A stretch of DNA of 64,000 nt, from the NCBI GenBank assembly GCA_030068075.1, contig CM057826.1, positions 117,080,746 through 117,144,745 on the forward strand, written 5' to 3'. Each line of letters starts with the position of its first letter. Position 1 is the first letter of the stretch. The position numbers were made by a program, and so were the translations under genes. The notes below the pieces were generated by a model that saw only the letters and a program-made list of their open reading frames with translations, ran no database searches and was not told where the DNA came from. This DNA comes from Paguma larvata (lineage: Eukaryota; Chordata; Mammalia; Carnivora; Viverridae). Shown here piece by piece: positions 49,491 to 60,016 of the stretch.

Positions 49491-50097
49491 AAAATAAAGG
49501 GGAAAAAAGAGACAAACCATTAAACAGTCTTGACTATAGAGAACAACAGGAGCTTACCAGAGAGGTGGTGGGCGGGGAGATGGATGAAATAGGTGAAGGG
49601 GATTAAGAGTACACTTATACTGATGAGTACTGAGTAATATATCAAATTGTTGAATCTCTACATTACACACCTGAAATTAATATAACACTATAAGTTAACT
49701 ATACTGGAATTAAAATTCAAAATTAATTTTAAAAGAAAAAATAATAGCCAAAAATATCTCAAATTTGATGAAAGACATGTATCTACAAATCCAACAAACT
49801 CAACAAACTCCAAAGAGAAACCAAAAGAAACCCACATTAAGGTACAGTATAATCAAACTGTTCAAAGACAAAGAAAGAATCTTGAAAGGATCAAAAAGAA
49901 GCTACTCAGCATGTGATGCTCAATAAAATTATCACCTGACTTCTTATCAAAAACCATGGAAACCAGAAAGTAGTAGGATAATATATTTACAGTTTTGAAA
50001 GAAAAATCTGTCTCCCAAGAATTCCGTATCTGGCAAAACTGTTCTTCAAAATGGAGGGGAAATGTAAGACATTCCAGGATAAAACCAGGGGAGTTCA

Positions 50098-50308
50098 GGG
50101 ACGCCTGGGTGGCTCAGTCGGTTGAGCGTCCGACTTCAGCTCAGGTCATGATCTCACGGTCTGTGAGTTCAAGCCCCGCGTCGGGCTCTGGGTGACAGCT
50201 CAGAGCCTGGAGCCTGCTTCGGATTCTGTGTTTCCCTCTCTCTATGCCCCTCCCGGACTCATGCTCTGTCTCTCTCTGTCTCAAAAATAAATAAACATTA
50301 AAAAAAAA
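50098..50308 (+). mobile_element. Can-SINE with 17-bp target-site duplication
   Basis: AAAACCAGGGGAGTTCA at 50081-50097 and 50309-50325 flank a near-consensus copy. Confidence 0.96.
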
Positions 50309-52158
50309 AAAACCAGGGGAGTTCATTACCATTAAACATGGCCTACAAGAAATGCTAAATACAGTCCTTGAGGTCGAAATCAAAGGATAGTAGGCAGTAA
50401 GTTGAATTTCAATGAAGACTCAGCAAATGGAAGTAATGGCCATATGTAAAAGTCAGTATTATTGTTGTTTTGGTTAGTAAGTCCACATTTTGTTTTCTAC
50501 ATAATTTAAAATACAAATGCATAAAAATAACACTAATCTATATAAAAATATATAAATATATAAAAATGAAATGTATGACATCAAAATATAAAGCAGAGGA
50601 GATGGAGGCACACAGGAGAAGAGCTATTGTAAGTGATTGAAGTTAACTTGATATCAATCCAAACGAGATTGTCAGCACTTTAGAATGTTATATATAATCT
50701 CATACTCACAGAGTATGAAAAACACAAAAGCAGATGAGAAGGGAATTAATACATATGATTACAAAAATCAACTAAGTACAAAAGAAGGTGGTAATGGAAT
50801 AAATGAGGGACTAAAATAAAATAGCTATATGACATTCACAAAACAAATAGCAAAGTGGTGGAAATAAATGCTTCCTTATTAGCATATCATTATTCTAAAA
50901 GTAAATGGGTTAAATTCTCCATTCAAAGGGCAGCTATTGGTAGAACTCATTTTCAAAAACATGATCCAAATTTATGCTGCCTACAGGAGATACACTTTAT
51001 TCAAAGATACAAGTAGATTGAAAATAAAGAGTTGGAGAAAGATATATAAAGCAGACAGTAACCAAAAAAAATTATAGTGGCTATACTTATATCTGATAAA
51101 ATAGACTTTAAAGCAAAAATGTTACTTGAACTAAAGAATGATATTTTCTATTATAAAAATTATATTATGAATTATAAGCATACATCCACCTAACAACAGA
51201 GCCCACATACACATGAAGCAAAGGCTAACATAACTGAGGGGAGAAATAAACATCCAACAATGGACAAAGATTTCAATACTCCACTATCAATACAGTATAA
51301 AACATGTGTGTAGAAGATCAACAGGGAAATAGAAGACTTAAAGAGCAGTCTATACAGACTATATCTAAGAGAATTCTACAGAGAAATCCTTTCAACAACA
51401 TCAAAATAAGCTCTTTTCAAGTACACATAGAATATTCTCTAGGCTTAGATCATAAGCTAGTCTATAAATCAAGTCTCAATCAATTTAAAAGTAATGAATT
51501 CCTAAAAGGATTTTCCTCTTTAATGGAAATTGGAAATTAATAACAGAAATAAATTTGGGAAATGCAAAAAAAGTGTAAAAAGTAAACGATATACTGCTAA
51601 ATAATCAATGCGTAACAGAATAAATCTCAAGAAAAATAAGAAAGTAGTCTGAAGTAAATAATAATATAGCATACCAAAACTTATGGAAAACAAGTGTTTA
51701 CAGGGAAATTTATAGCTATAAATTCTTAGATTCAGAAAGAGACATGATCTTATTTCAATAAACTAAACTTCTACCTTAAGACACTGAAGGAAAAAAAGAA
51801 GAGCAAACAAGCAATCAGAATGAAAGAAATAATAAAGATTAGATGTTGATGAACAAGAGAATAGAAAAAGAATAAATATAAATGAAACCAAAAGCTAGCT
51901 CTTTGAAAAGATCACTAACATTGACAAACCTTAACTAGAATGACCAAGAAAAAGAAGAGAGACTAATCAAATTACTAAATCAGAAATGAAATGAAGAAAT
52001 AAAAAAAATGAAAAAGAATGGTAGGTGATATTATGAACGATTCTAGTCCGACGAAATAGGTAATGTAGATGAAATGGGAAAATTCCTAGAAAGACACAAC
52101 CTATCAAAAGTCAAGAACAAACATAAAAATCTGAATTAACCTGTAACAAATGAAGATA

Positions 52159-52368
52159 CTGGGGCACCTGGGTGACTGAGTCAGTTGAGCGTCTGACTTC
52201 GGCTCAAATCATGATCTCACAGTTCTTGAGTTTGGGCCCCACATCAGGCTCTGTGCTGACAGCTCAGAGCCTGGAGCCTGCTTCATATCCTGTGTCTCCC
52301 TCTTTCTCTGCCCCCTCCCACTTGCACTCTGTCTCTCTCTCAAAAATAAATAAACATTTAAAAAAATG
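52159..52368 (+). mobile_element. Can-SINE
   Basis: Head GGGCACCTGGGTGACTGAGTC to AATAAATAAACATTTAAAAA; GAAGATA(C/T)T(G)G repeated on both sides. Confidence 0.93.
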
Positions 52369-52450
52369 AAGATATTGGATTAGTAATAATTTTAAAAATA
52401 CCCACAAGAAAACCCCAGGATCAGATAGTCATTTAAAAGAAGAATTAATA

Positions 52451-52872
52451 GAGCCTACAGGGAAGAGGCCAAGGTTGAGTCACCTTTAAGGAGCCAAGAC
52501 GGTAGTGTTTGGCCTTGGAAACCACAGGGAAAATTGGTTCAAGATTCTTCCTGGGATTCATATCATGGCCATGTGCTTGGTCATCCCCCACATAGCCACT
52601 ATGTACATCTACAGGTTCAGTAACTGGGGCAAAGAAAAACGGTTGCCTATTATCCATATCCGTGGAGTTTGATGCATGTCTCTGGAGTTAATTGTTACTA
52701 TGTGTCAAAGGATTTGGAGGGTATCAATTAATGAAGCCTTTTCCTGGTAGATGAAAAATAACGTGGTTATGCTCATCTACCCTTTCTAGAAAGTTATGCA
52801 TCTATGTATACATAGATGTATACAACTATCAATGTAGTACATAATAAAAACAGCAAAAAAGGTAAAAAAAAT
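52451..52872 (+). pseudogene. NDUFA1P: NDUFA1 processed pseudogene
   Basis: Retrocopy of the complex I subunit NDUFA1. The frame from 52532 reads like its N-terminal membrane helix region ([18 protein letters not shown], then [16 protein letters not shown]). The former stop is at about 52729-52731, followed by a recognisable 3'UTR, an AATAAA signal near 52841 and an A-rich tail. The start ATG reads AAT, one in-frame TGA interrupts the middle and GAT has become AAT/TAA-like further on, so it is dead. It has no intron. A short target-site duplication AATTAATA flanks it (52443-52450 and 52873-52880), and the surrounding L1 sequence continues across the insertion. Identification is from recalled NDUFA1 sequence. 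Confidence 0.85.
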
Positions 52873-53129
52873 AATTAATACTAACTATTCACACACCTGT
52901 TCCAAAACCTAAAGGATGGAACACTTCTTGATTCACTCTATGAGGCTATTGATACCAAAATCAGACAAAGACATCACAAGGAAAAAGCCCTAAAAACAAC
53001 TATCTCTTATGACTATAGACACAAAAATACTCAATAAAATACTAGTACATTGAATCCAGCAGTTTAAGAAGGATCATGCATCACGACTAATGGTGATTTA
53101 TCCTGGTAATGCAAAGTTGTTTTCTCATA

Positions 53130-53340
53130 GCTTTGAGTGTCTGGGTGGCTCAGTCAGCTGAGGGACCAACTCTTGATTTCAGCACAAGTCTTGATCCCAG
53201 GGTCATGGGATCAAGTCCCTCCTCAGGTTCCACACTGAGCATGGAACCCACTTGGGATTCTCGCTCTTCCTCTGCCCCACTCCCCCACTCATTCTCTCTC
53301 TCTCTCTTATTCAAAAAAAAAAAAAAAGAAAAAAGAAGAA
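53130..53340 (+). mobile_element. Older Can-SINE
   Basis: Head GTGTCTGGGTGGCTCAGTCAG to A15 and A/G-rich tail. Confidence 0.9.
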
Positions 53341-53739
53341 AAAACTTTGTAACTTTTTAAACAATTATCTTGAGAGACACTTTTCTCTTTTCATTTGGGA
53401 TATGGAAGGTCCAAACAATAGCACAGAGATGTAAACATGATTACATGTTGAGGTCTTCCCCAAAAGAGAGTATCAATTTAAGATGCATTAAGGTGGTTTT
53501 GTAAGTTAAGAAAAAGGAAGAGGAAGGGTAAACTTACGTAATCGATGAAAGTTAAACAAGGTCCTGGAGGTGGAGAGGGGTAGGGGAAGAGTAGGAGATT
53601 GCTAAAAGAGTAGAACAGGTTTTTGTGGATCTACAAATGAAGCAGTTCTATGTTTCTCATATTTTTAATTTGTTTTAGCTACGGAGTTATTTAGTGAGGC
53701 AATTTAAAGTCCAATTTCAAGTTGGAAGACTCCTCATAC

Positions 53740-55190
53740 CAATTAAAGAAAGCATGGCGTTGGATAGGTCTTATTACATATCTTGCATTCATAGATTTTT
53801 TCTCAGTATGAATCCTCTGAGGTTGAGTAGTTTGATAGCCACTACTTAAGATCTCTCCACAATATTTTATATTTATATGACTTTCACAGTATGAATTCTC
53901 TTTTGTACATTAGGGTGTCTTCCTTAACTACAAGCTTTTTCACATTTGCTACATTCATAATAATTCATCCCAGTATAAATTCACCAACATATATTAAGGT
54001 TTGGATTAATCTTAAAGCTTTCCCACATTCCTTGCATTCAAAGAACTTTTTACCCATATTAATACTCTATTCTTAAGTAACCTGTTTTTGCATAATGATT
54101 TTCCCATTTTTATTACATTATGGGGTTGTTGTTGTTTTTCACCAATATTAATAACCTGATGTTGAATAAGTTGTCCACACAGTAAAAACTTTATCAAGTT
54201 TCTTATATTCGTAAGGGTTTTCAGCAGTATGAATTCTCTATACTACAATAAAAACTAAATTAAGTCTAAATATCGTTACACATTTCTTACACTGACCAAT
54301 TATCTCACCAGTATGAATTCTCAGAATTAAGTAACTGGTCCATACACAATAAAAGATGTCCCACATTCCTTACATTCATAAAGACTGTCATCAGTATGAA
54401 TTCTCTGACCTGAAGAAAAAACTGAATTAGGTCTAGAGACCTTCCCACATTCTTCATATTCCTGTGATTTCTCACCTATATACATTCTCTGATGCTGAGT
54501 AACTTATCCACACACAGTAAAGGCTTTCCTCATTCCTTATATTCATAAAACATATCACCAGTATGAGTTCTCTGGTATGAGAAAAGAACTCAGTCAGGTC
54601 TAAAGACCTTACCACATTCTTTATATTCCTATGATTTATCACCTGTAAGAATTCTCTCATTGGATAAATCGTCCATATACAGCGATAGCTTTATTTTGTT
54701 TCTCCTATTCATAAAAAAAATCTCACCAGTATGAATTCTCTAATATTTAGTAAGGACTGAATTAAGTCAAAACATCATTCTACATACCTTAGTGTAAATT
54801 CTGGATGTAAGTAACTTGTCCATACACAATAAAGGCTTTCCCACATTGTTATTATTCATAAACCCTATCAGAAGTTTGAATTTGCTGGTTTGCAAAAAGA
54901 ACTCAGCTCTAAAGACCTTCCTACCTTCTTTATATTCACAGGATTTCTCACCAGTATGAATTTTCTGGTAATGACTAAATTATCCATACAAATAATTACA
55001 TTCTCACATTCTTAACATTTAAAATTTTCTACTATATTTATTCTCTGTATTGGTAAGGACTGAATTAAATTTAAACATCTTCTCATATTCCTTACTTTCG
55101 ATGTGTTTTCCACCAGTATGAGTTTTCTTATGTTGAGGAAATTGATATACATTACTGAAGGTCATTCCACATTCTTTACGATTATATCAT
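53740..55190 (-). pseudogene. Decayed C2H2 zinc-finger array (KRAB-ZNF type)
   Basis: On the minus strand, repeated finger remnants occur with about 84-bp (28-codon) spacing: knuckles such as ECKECGKA (54016-54039), YKECGKVF near 54625 and RKECGMTF near 55170, and linker pieces such as QRIHT and RTHTGD. Stop codons, frame shifts and lost Cys/His occur in most units, so no protein longer than a finger or two is possible. At least ten units can be traced. I cannot tell whether it is a retrocopy or a relic of a tandem ZNF gene. No KRAB or SCAN box was seen. Confidence 0.8.
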
Positions 55191-55675
55191 TTTTGGAAAA
55201 AATTTCTCAATTTTGAAAAAGGTTAGATTTATGGTATTACTTATACAGAGTTCCTATTATTAATTCTGTGTTATAAAATGTCTATAAGTGACCATTGTCA
55301 TAGATAATAATTTGGGTAAAATATTCCTGACACCTCTCAAGTATGTTTCTACATTTTCAGTCATTTCCGAAAATAGAGGTCTTAAGGTCAAGTGTATTAC
55401 TTCTTAATTTGATTCCTTAACTCCTGGATCATGTATTTAGTGTACACTCTCCAGAATTCCGGGTTTAAAGATCGTTGTGACAAACAGAAGAAGCTTCAGA
55501 AGTAGACTAGTGTACTTCTAATGCCATTCTCAGAGGAAATAGTTTTACCAGTAAACTCTTTTTGTGCAGCTTACTACTTAAACCATTACAATAACATTGT
55601 AAACATATATTTTCCCCTATGAACATCTAATTAAAAATAAAGTAAAAGATAAAAATCATACAATGCATCAAAGTA
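55191..55675. other. Unclassified DNA 5' of the zinc-finger relic
   Basis: Could be the former spacer of the ZNF gene (upstream on the minus strand); no domain recognised. Confidence 0.4.
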
Positions 55676-56130
55676 TTTGTATTTGTATTAATTTCCTAGG
55701 GCTACTGGAACAAATTGACACAAACTTGATTGCTTTAAACAACATAAATTTATTCTCCCATGATTCTAGACACCAGGTTATGATATTAAGGTGTTAGCAA
55801 TGCTTCACTCCCTCCAAAGGCTCTAGAAGAGAATCTACACTTACCTCTTCCAGCTCCTGGCAGCCGTAGGAATTCCTTTTGGCTGTACCACTCCAGTCTC
55901 TCCCTCCACCTTTAAATGGCTCTCTCCTCATTTCTATATTTTCTCCTGTCTTATAAGGACACTTGTTATTGGATTTAGAGTCTACCTGGATAAACCAGAA
56001 TATTCTAAGGTGACTAATTGAATTATATCTGCAAAGAGTCTTTTTTCAAAATAAGGTAATATTCAGAGGGCACAGGTATTGGGACATGGCCATATCTTTT
56101 GGGGGGCCAGCATTCAACCCACTACAGTAT
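55676..56130 (-). mobile_element. LTR-type repeat, probably ERVL-MaLR (MLT1-like)
   Basis: Plus strand TTAATTTCCTAGGGCTACTGG through CTTATAAGGACACTTGTTAT to TTCAACCCACTACA resembles a reversed MLT1-type solo LTR. Family naming is from memory. No internal viral genes. Confidence 0.65.
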
Positions 56131-56215
56131 TAAATAAAGTTAAGTACACCATTCTTACTAAAAATAACTCTTAGGAAAATTTCTTTTCTTTGGAAAATTA
56201 TATATTAAAAACTAC

Positions 56216-56247
56216 AGCATACTATACACTATACACTATACACTATT
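56216..56247. repeat. Short (ACTATAC)n tandem repeat
   Basis: Three to four 7-bp units. Confidence 0.85.
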
Positions 56248-56289
56248 ACACCAGATATAGAAATTTTACACGCTTTATTTTTAAGAGGA

Positions 56290-56500
56290 GAATAACATTA
56301 GGATGCTAAACATCACCCCTACTGTTTAACATGGTACTGTACATCCTGGCCCTATTCTTATAATGGAAAAAAATGTGATAGAAAAAGGAAGAGATAAAAA
56401 TATAATTTTTTACTATTGATGTAACATTCTATGTATAAAAGCCAAAATATGTAAAATATGAACTCTGAGAACTAATAAGATATATCAGCAAGGCTTCTGT
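56290..56500 (+). mobile_element. Small LINE-1 ORF2 remnant
   Basis: L1-like stretch around ACCCCTACTGTTTAACATGG, no coding potential. Confidence 0.5.
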
Positions 56501-56532
56501 AACCAAGATTTACTTTAAAGTAGTGTAACATT

Positions 56533-56744
56533 GGGGCGCCTGGATGGCTCAGTTGGTTAAGCGGTCGACTTCAGCTCAGGTCATGATCTGATGGTCTGTG
56601 AATTTGAGCCCCACGTCCGGCTCTGTGCTGACAGCTCAGAGCCTGGAGTCTGTTTCGGATTCTGTGTCTGCCCCCTCTCTCTGCCCTTCCCCTCCTCACG
56701 CTATGTCTCTATGTCTCTCAAAAATAAATAAACGTTAAAAAAAA
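56533..56744 (+). mobile_element. Can-SINE with 12-bp target-site duplication
   Basis: TAGTGTAACATT at 56521-56532 and 56745-56756. Confidence 0.96.
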
Positions 56745-56847
56745 TAGTGTAACATTATCAATAAGTAGAAAAATTTTAAAAATATATTATTTACAATATT
56801 AAAAAAGCCATAAAGGATCTCAATGAAGAATAATATAATAAACTTTT

Positions 56848-56958
56848 TTTCTAAACAACGAATGCATTTTTTAATTTCTCACTTTTTTTTATTTTTTTAT
56901 TTTTATAATAGTTTATTTTCAAATTGGTTTACATATAACACCCAGTGTTCATCCCAAC
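56848..56958 (-). mobile_element. Very short 5'-truncated LINE-1 with possible 3' transduction
   Basis: The minus strand has the last 75 bp or so of the L1 3'UTR (TTGGGATGAACACTGGGTGT and onwards), an A-rich tail, about 32 bp of non-L1 DNA, then a second short A run. A 15-bp direct repeat ATATAATAAACTTTT at 56833-56847 and 56959-56973 flanks the whole. Confidence 0.7.
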
Positions 56959-57142
56959 ATATAATAAACTTTTAAAGTACAGAAAAGATTATTAAGAGAG
57001 AAATATTTTATGCTTACCTACAATTCATTAACACAAAATACAATCCTCTGAGATTAATCCATAAAATTAAAATAATTGACATCAAAATCCCAATTGGATT
57101 TTTAAGGCAACTAGAGAATGTTGATCTAAAATTTAAACAGAG

Positions 57143-57350
57143 GAGTGATCCCTGGTTGGTTCAGTTGGTTAAGTGTCTGACTTTGGCTCAAGTCATGATC
57201 TCATGGTTCATGGGTTCAAGCCCCACATCGGGCTCTGTGCTGACAGCTCAGAGGCCGCAGCCTGCTTCAGATTCTGTGTCTCCCTCTCTCTCTGTCCCTC
57301 CCCTGCTTGTACGCTGTCTCTCAAAAATAAATAAACATTTTTTTTAATTT
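57143..57350 (+). mobile_element. Can-SINE
   Basis: Head GTGATCCCTGGTTGGTTCAG to AATAAATAAACATTTTTTTT. Confidence 0.92.
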
Positions 57351-58640
57351 TAAAAAAAGGTATCTTTACTCCCATGTTTGCTGCAGGATTAGTCACAATA
57401 GCCAAGACGTGGAAACAACCTAAGTGTCCATCAATATATATATCATAAAACCAGAAAATTACACCACATGCAAAAACATGCACAGAACTTAAGGGCATTA
57501 TGATAAGAGAAGTAAGTCTGACCAAAAAAGACAAATATTGTACAATCTCTCTTATATGTGGAATCTAAAGGCATCAACGTCATAGAGTAGAAGAGTGGTT
57601 GCCAGGGCTGAGGGGTTAGGGAAAGGGGAAAAGTTGGTCAAAGGTCATAAACTCAGTTGTGAGGTAAGTAAGTGCTAGGGATCTAATGTGTAGTATGATG
57701 ATTATAGTCAAAAAGACTATAGTATATATTTGAGAGTTACTATCAGAGTACAGCTTTAATGTTCTCAATAGCAACTATAAAATGGTAATTAGGTAAGATG
57801 AAGGATGTGTTAGCTTACATATTGTAGTAAATATTTTGCAATATATACATATATCAACTCATCAACTGTACACCTTAAACTTACCAATGTTGTATGTCAA
57901 CTATACCTCAATAATGCTAGAAAAAAGGTAAGAAAAAAGCAGAGAAGCACAGGTGTATGTTACAGTCCAGGGACACAGGCTCACTAAAGACTGAGATGCA
58001 GTCATAGGATTATAGAACACTTTCACTCTGCCCACAACATACCACTACATTAGTAAAGCTCCTCTATAACAGAAGATTGCAACTGAAAGAACTGCATGAC
58101 TCAGACCTTATTTAAGAAGGGCTATCAAGGGAAACCCAAAGACAACAGAAGAGATGAAAACAAGCACATTAGAGGAAATTTTAACCTTTGACACCTACAG
58201 CTAGGTGTAAAAACAGCTTCTACGTAAATCAAACAGTAAAAACAACATAACCTCTAGCCAGAATACTAAATTTTCACACAACAGGTCTATTTACTTCATT
58301 TCCTTTTACCTGGTACAAAATGTTCAGTTTCCAAAAATAAATTTACAAGGTACATTAAAAGAAATAAAGATACAGACTGAAGGCATAGAGCAAACACCAG
58401 ACACAAATCCAGATATGACAGAGATATTGGAATTACTGTACTTAGAATTTAAAATTATCATTAATATACTAAGGGCTCTAATTTAAAAAGTGGAAGACAG
58501 ACAAAAAGAGATGGTAATGTAAGCAGAGACATAGAAAATCTAAGAAAGAATCAAATGGAAATGCTAGAGATGAAACCCAAATAAATTGTGTATGTTTTTC
58601 TTTCTTAAAGTAAAAATTCAAACAACAAAGCAAAAATTTC
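57351..58640 (+). mobile_element. Old LINE-1 3'-end and ORF1-type fragments
   Basis: 57360-57930 resembles the L1 C-terminal/3'UTR region (CCATCAA, GGCATTATGATAAGAGAAGT, TATATGTGGAATCTAAAGGC). 58140-58600 resembles the ORF1 region (GAACTGTACTTAGAATT-like text). Confidence 0.55.
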
Positions 58641-59037
58641 TCCAATTCTCCCAGGAAAATTTGCTTCCTACAGGGTGGCTATTGCAATTGTTGTAACATG
58701 ATCAACTGGAATTAGAATCTTCCATGAATTTGAAGATGTGATGGGGGAAAAAAGCTGCACAAGCAAAGCTCATCTTTAATAGAAACCTAAAATGAGGAAC
58801 TCGAGATACAAAAACCTCTTTCATTCCTCTTCTCATGATAGTCAAAAATTTTCTTTTCAAGTCATCTTCGTAAAAAGCCTTTAGATCTATAAGGACTTTT
58901 GTAATATATAACATGACCCAGTACTTTGTCTTCTTTTGCTAATTATTTCAGATGATTGACGTAACCTTCAAGATTTCGTGAAGTCAATTATGACAATTTA
59001 CCCTGACATTTGAAGAAGAAAAATCAGGTTCTTAAGT
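58641..59037. other. Unclassified intergenic DNA
   Basis: One small minus-strand frame (58702-58914) without recognisable features; nothing else seen. Confidence 0.45.
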
Positions 59038-59048
59038 ATGTGATCCAG

Positions 59049-59305
59049 GGGCGCCTGGGTGACTCAGATGGTTAAGCAGCCGACTTTGGCTCAAGTCATG
59101 ATCTCACTCTGTGAGTTTGAGTCCCACGTCAGGCCCTGTGCTGATGGCTCAGAGTCTGGAGCCTGCTTCAGATTCTGTATCTCCCTCTCTATCTGCCCTG
59201 CTCATACTCTGTCTCTATGTATCTCAAAAATAAATAAACATTAAAAATAAAATAAAATAAAATAAAATAAAATAAAATAAAATAAAATAAAATAAAAAAT
59301 AAAGC
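59049..59305 (+). mobile_element. Can-SINE with long AAAAT-repeat tail
   Basis: ATGTGATCCAG at 59038-59048 and 59306-59316 bounds the element, including its tail microsatellite. Confidence 0.95.
59240..59302. repeat. (AAAAT)n tail microsatellite
   Basis: About eleven AAAAT-type units grown from the tail of the SINE that starts at 59049. Confidence 0.95.
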
Positions 59306-59545
59306 ATGTGATCCAGAATGACAGTAGTCTGTTATCAGGCTTGGCACTTCCGAAGCTGAGTAGAATTCATATAAACACTATGTACATTTTATACTGGGAT
59401 TGTGTTTCATCTCTTGCTTGGATTTGGAATGCAAACAACCATGACATCGTGTTTGGAGGTAAGAAAACTACGGAAAGTGTTTATTTTCAAAATATGAAGT
59501 TTAAAAGCTATATAAGTGATCTCATTTACAAAAAAGTAAATGCAG

Positions 59546-59742
59546 GGTACCTGGGTGGCTCAGTCGGTTGAGCATCCAAATTTGGCTAAGGTCATGATTT
59601 CACAGTTCATGAGTTTAAGCCCTACATCAGGCTTATTCCTGTCAGCACAGAGCCCACTTTGGATCTTCTGTCCCCCCCCCTCTGCTCCTCCCCTACACAT
59701 ACTCTCTTTCTCTTTCTCTCAAAAGTAAACATTAAAAAAAGG
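59546..59742 (+). mobile_element. Can-SINE
   Basis: Head GGTACCTGGGTGGCTCAGTCGG to AAAGTAAACATTAAAAAAAG. Confidence 0.92.
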
Positions 59743-59744
59743 AA

Positions 59745-60016
59745 ATTCTAAAAATCAATAACACTGTAACAGAAATGACAAATGATCAGCTTATTGATGA
59801 GGAAAGCAGAGGAAAGAATCAGTGAGCTTGACGATATGTCATTAGAAACTTCACAAACTGAAAATGCAAAGATGAAAAAAAGAATGCAAAGAAATGAATA
59901 GAATATCCAAGAACTGTGGGACAATTACCCAAAAAAATGTAACATATACATAATGGGCAAAACAGGAGAAGAAAGAGAAAAAGGAACAGAAGAAATATTT
60001 AAAATAATTGCTGAAA
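59745..60016 (+). mobile_element. Old LINE-1, 5' part before the nested insertion
   Basis: AACACTGTAACAGAAATGAC and following, parallel to 40160-40400; it stops where the younger L1 begins and resumes at 62057. Confidence 0.75.

Larger units (their letters stand above)
49490..53128 (+). mobile_element. Old LINE-1 fragments surrounding SINEs and the NDUFA1 pseudogene
   Basis: L1 3'-end text 49500-49735; ORF1/ORF2 text 49740-52158 with SINEs at 50098 and 52159; ORF2 text resumes at 52873 after the NDUFA1 retrocopy (CACTTCTTGATTCACTCTATGAGG) and runs to about 53125. No open frame of size. Confidence 0.65.

Noticed and set aside
52445..52657. 70-codon minus-strand frame
   Set aside because: Antisense to the NDUFA1 retrocopy.
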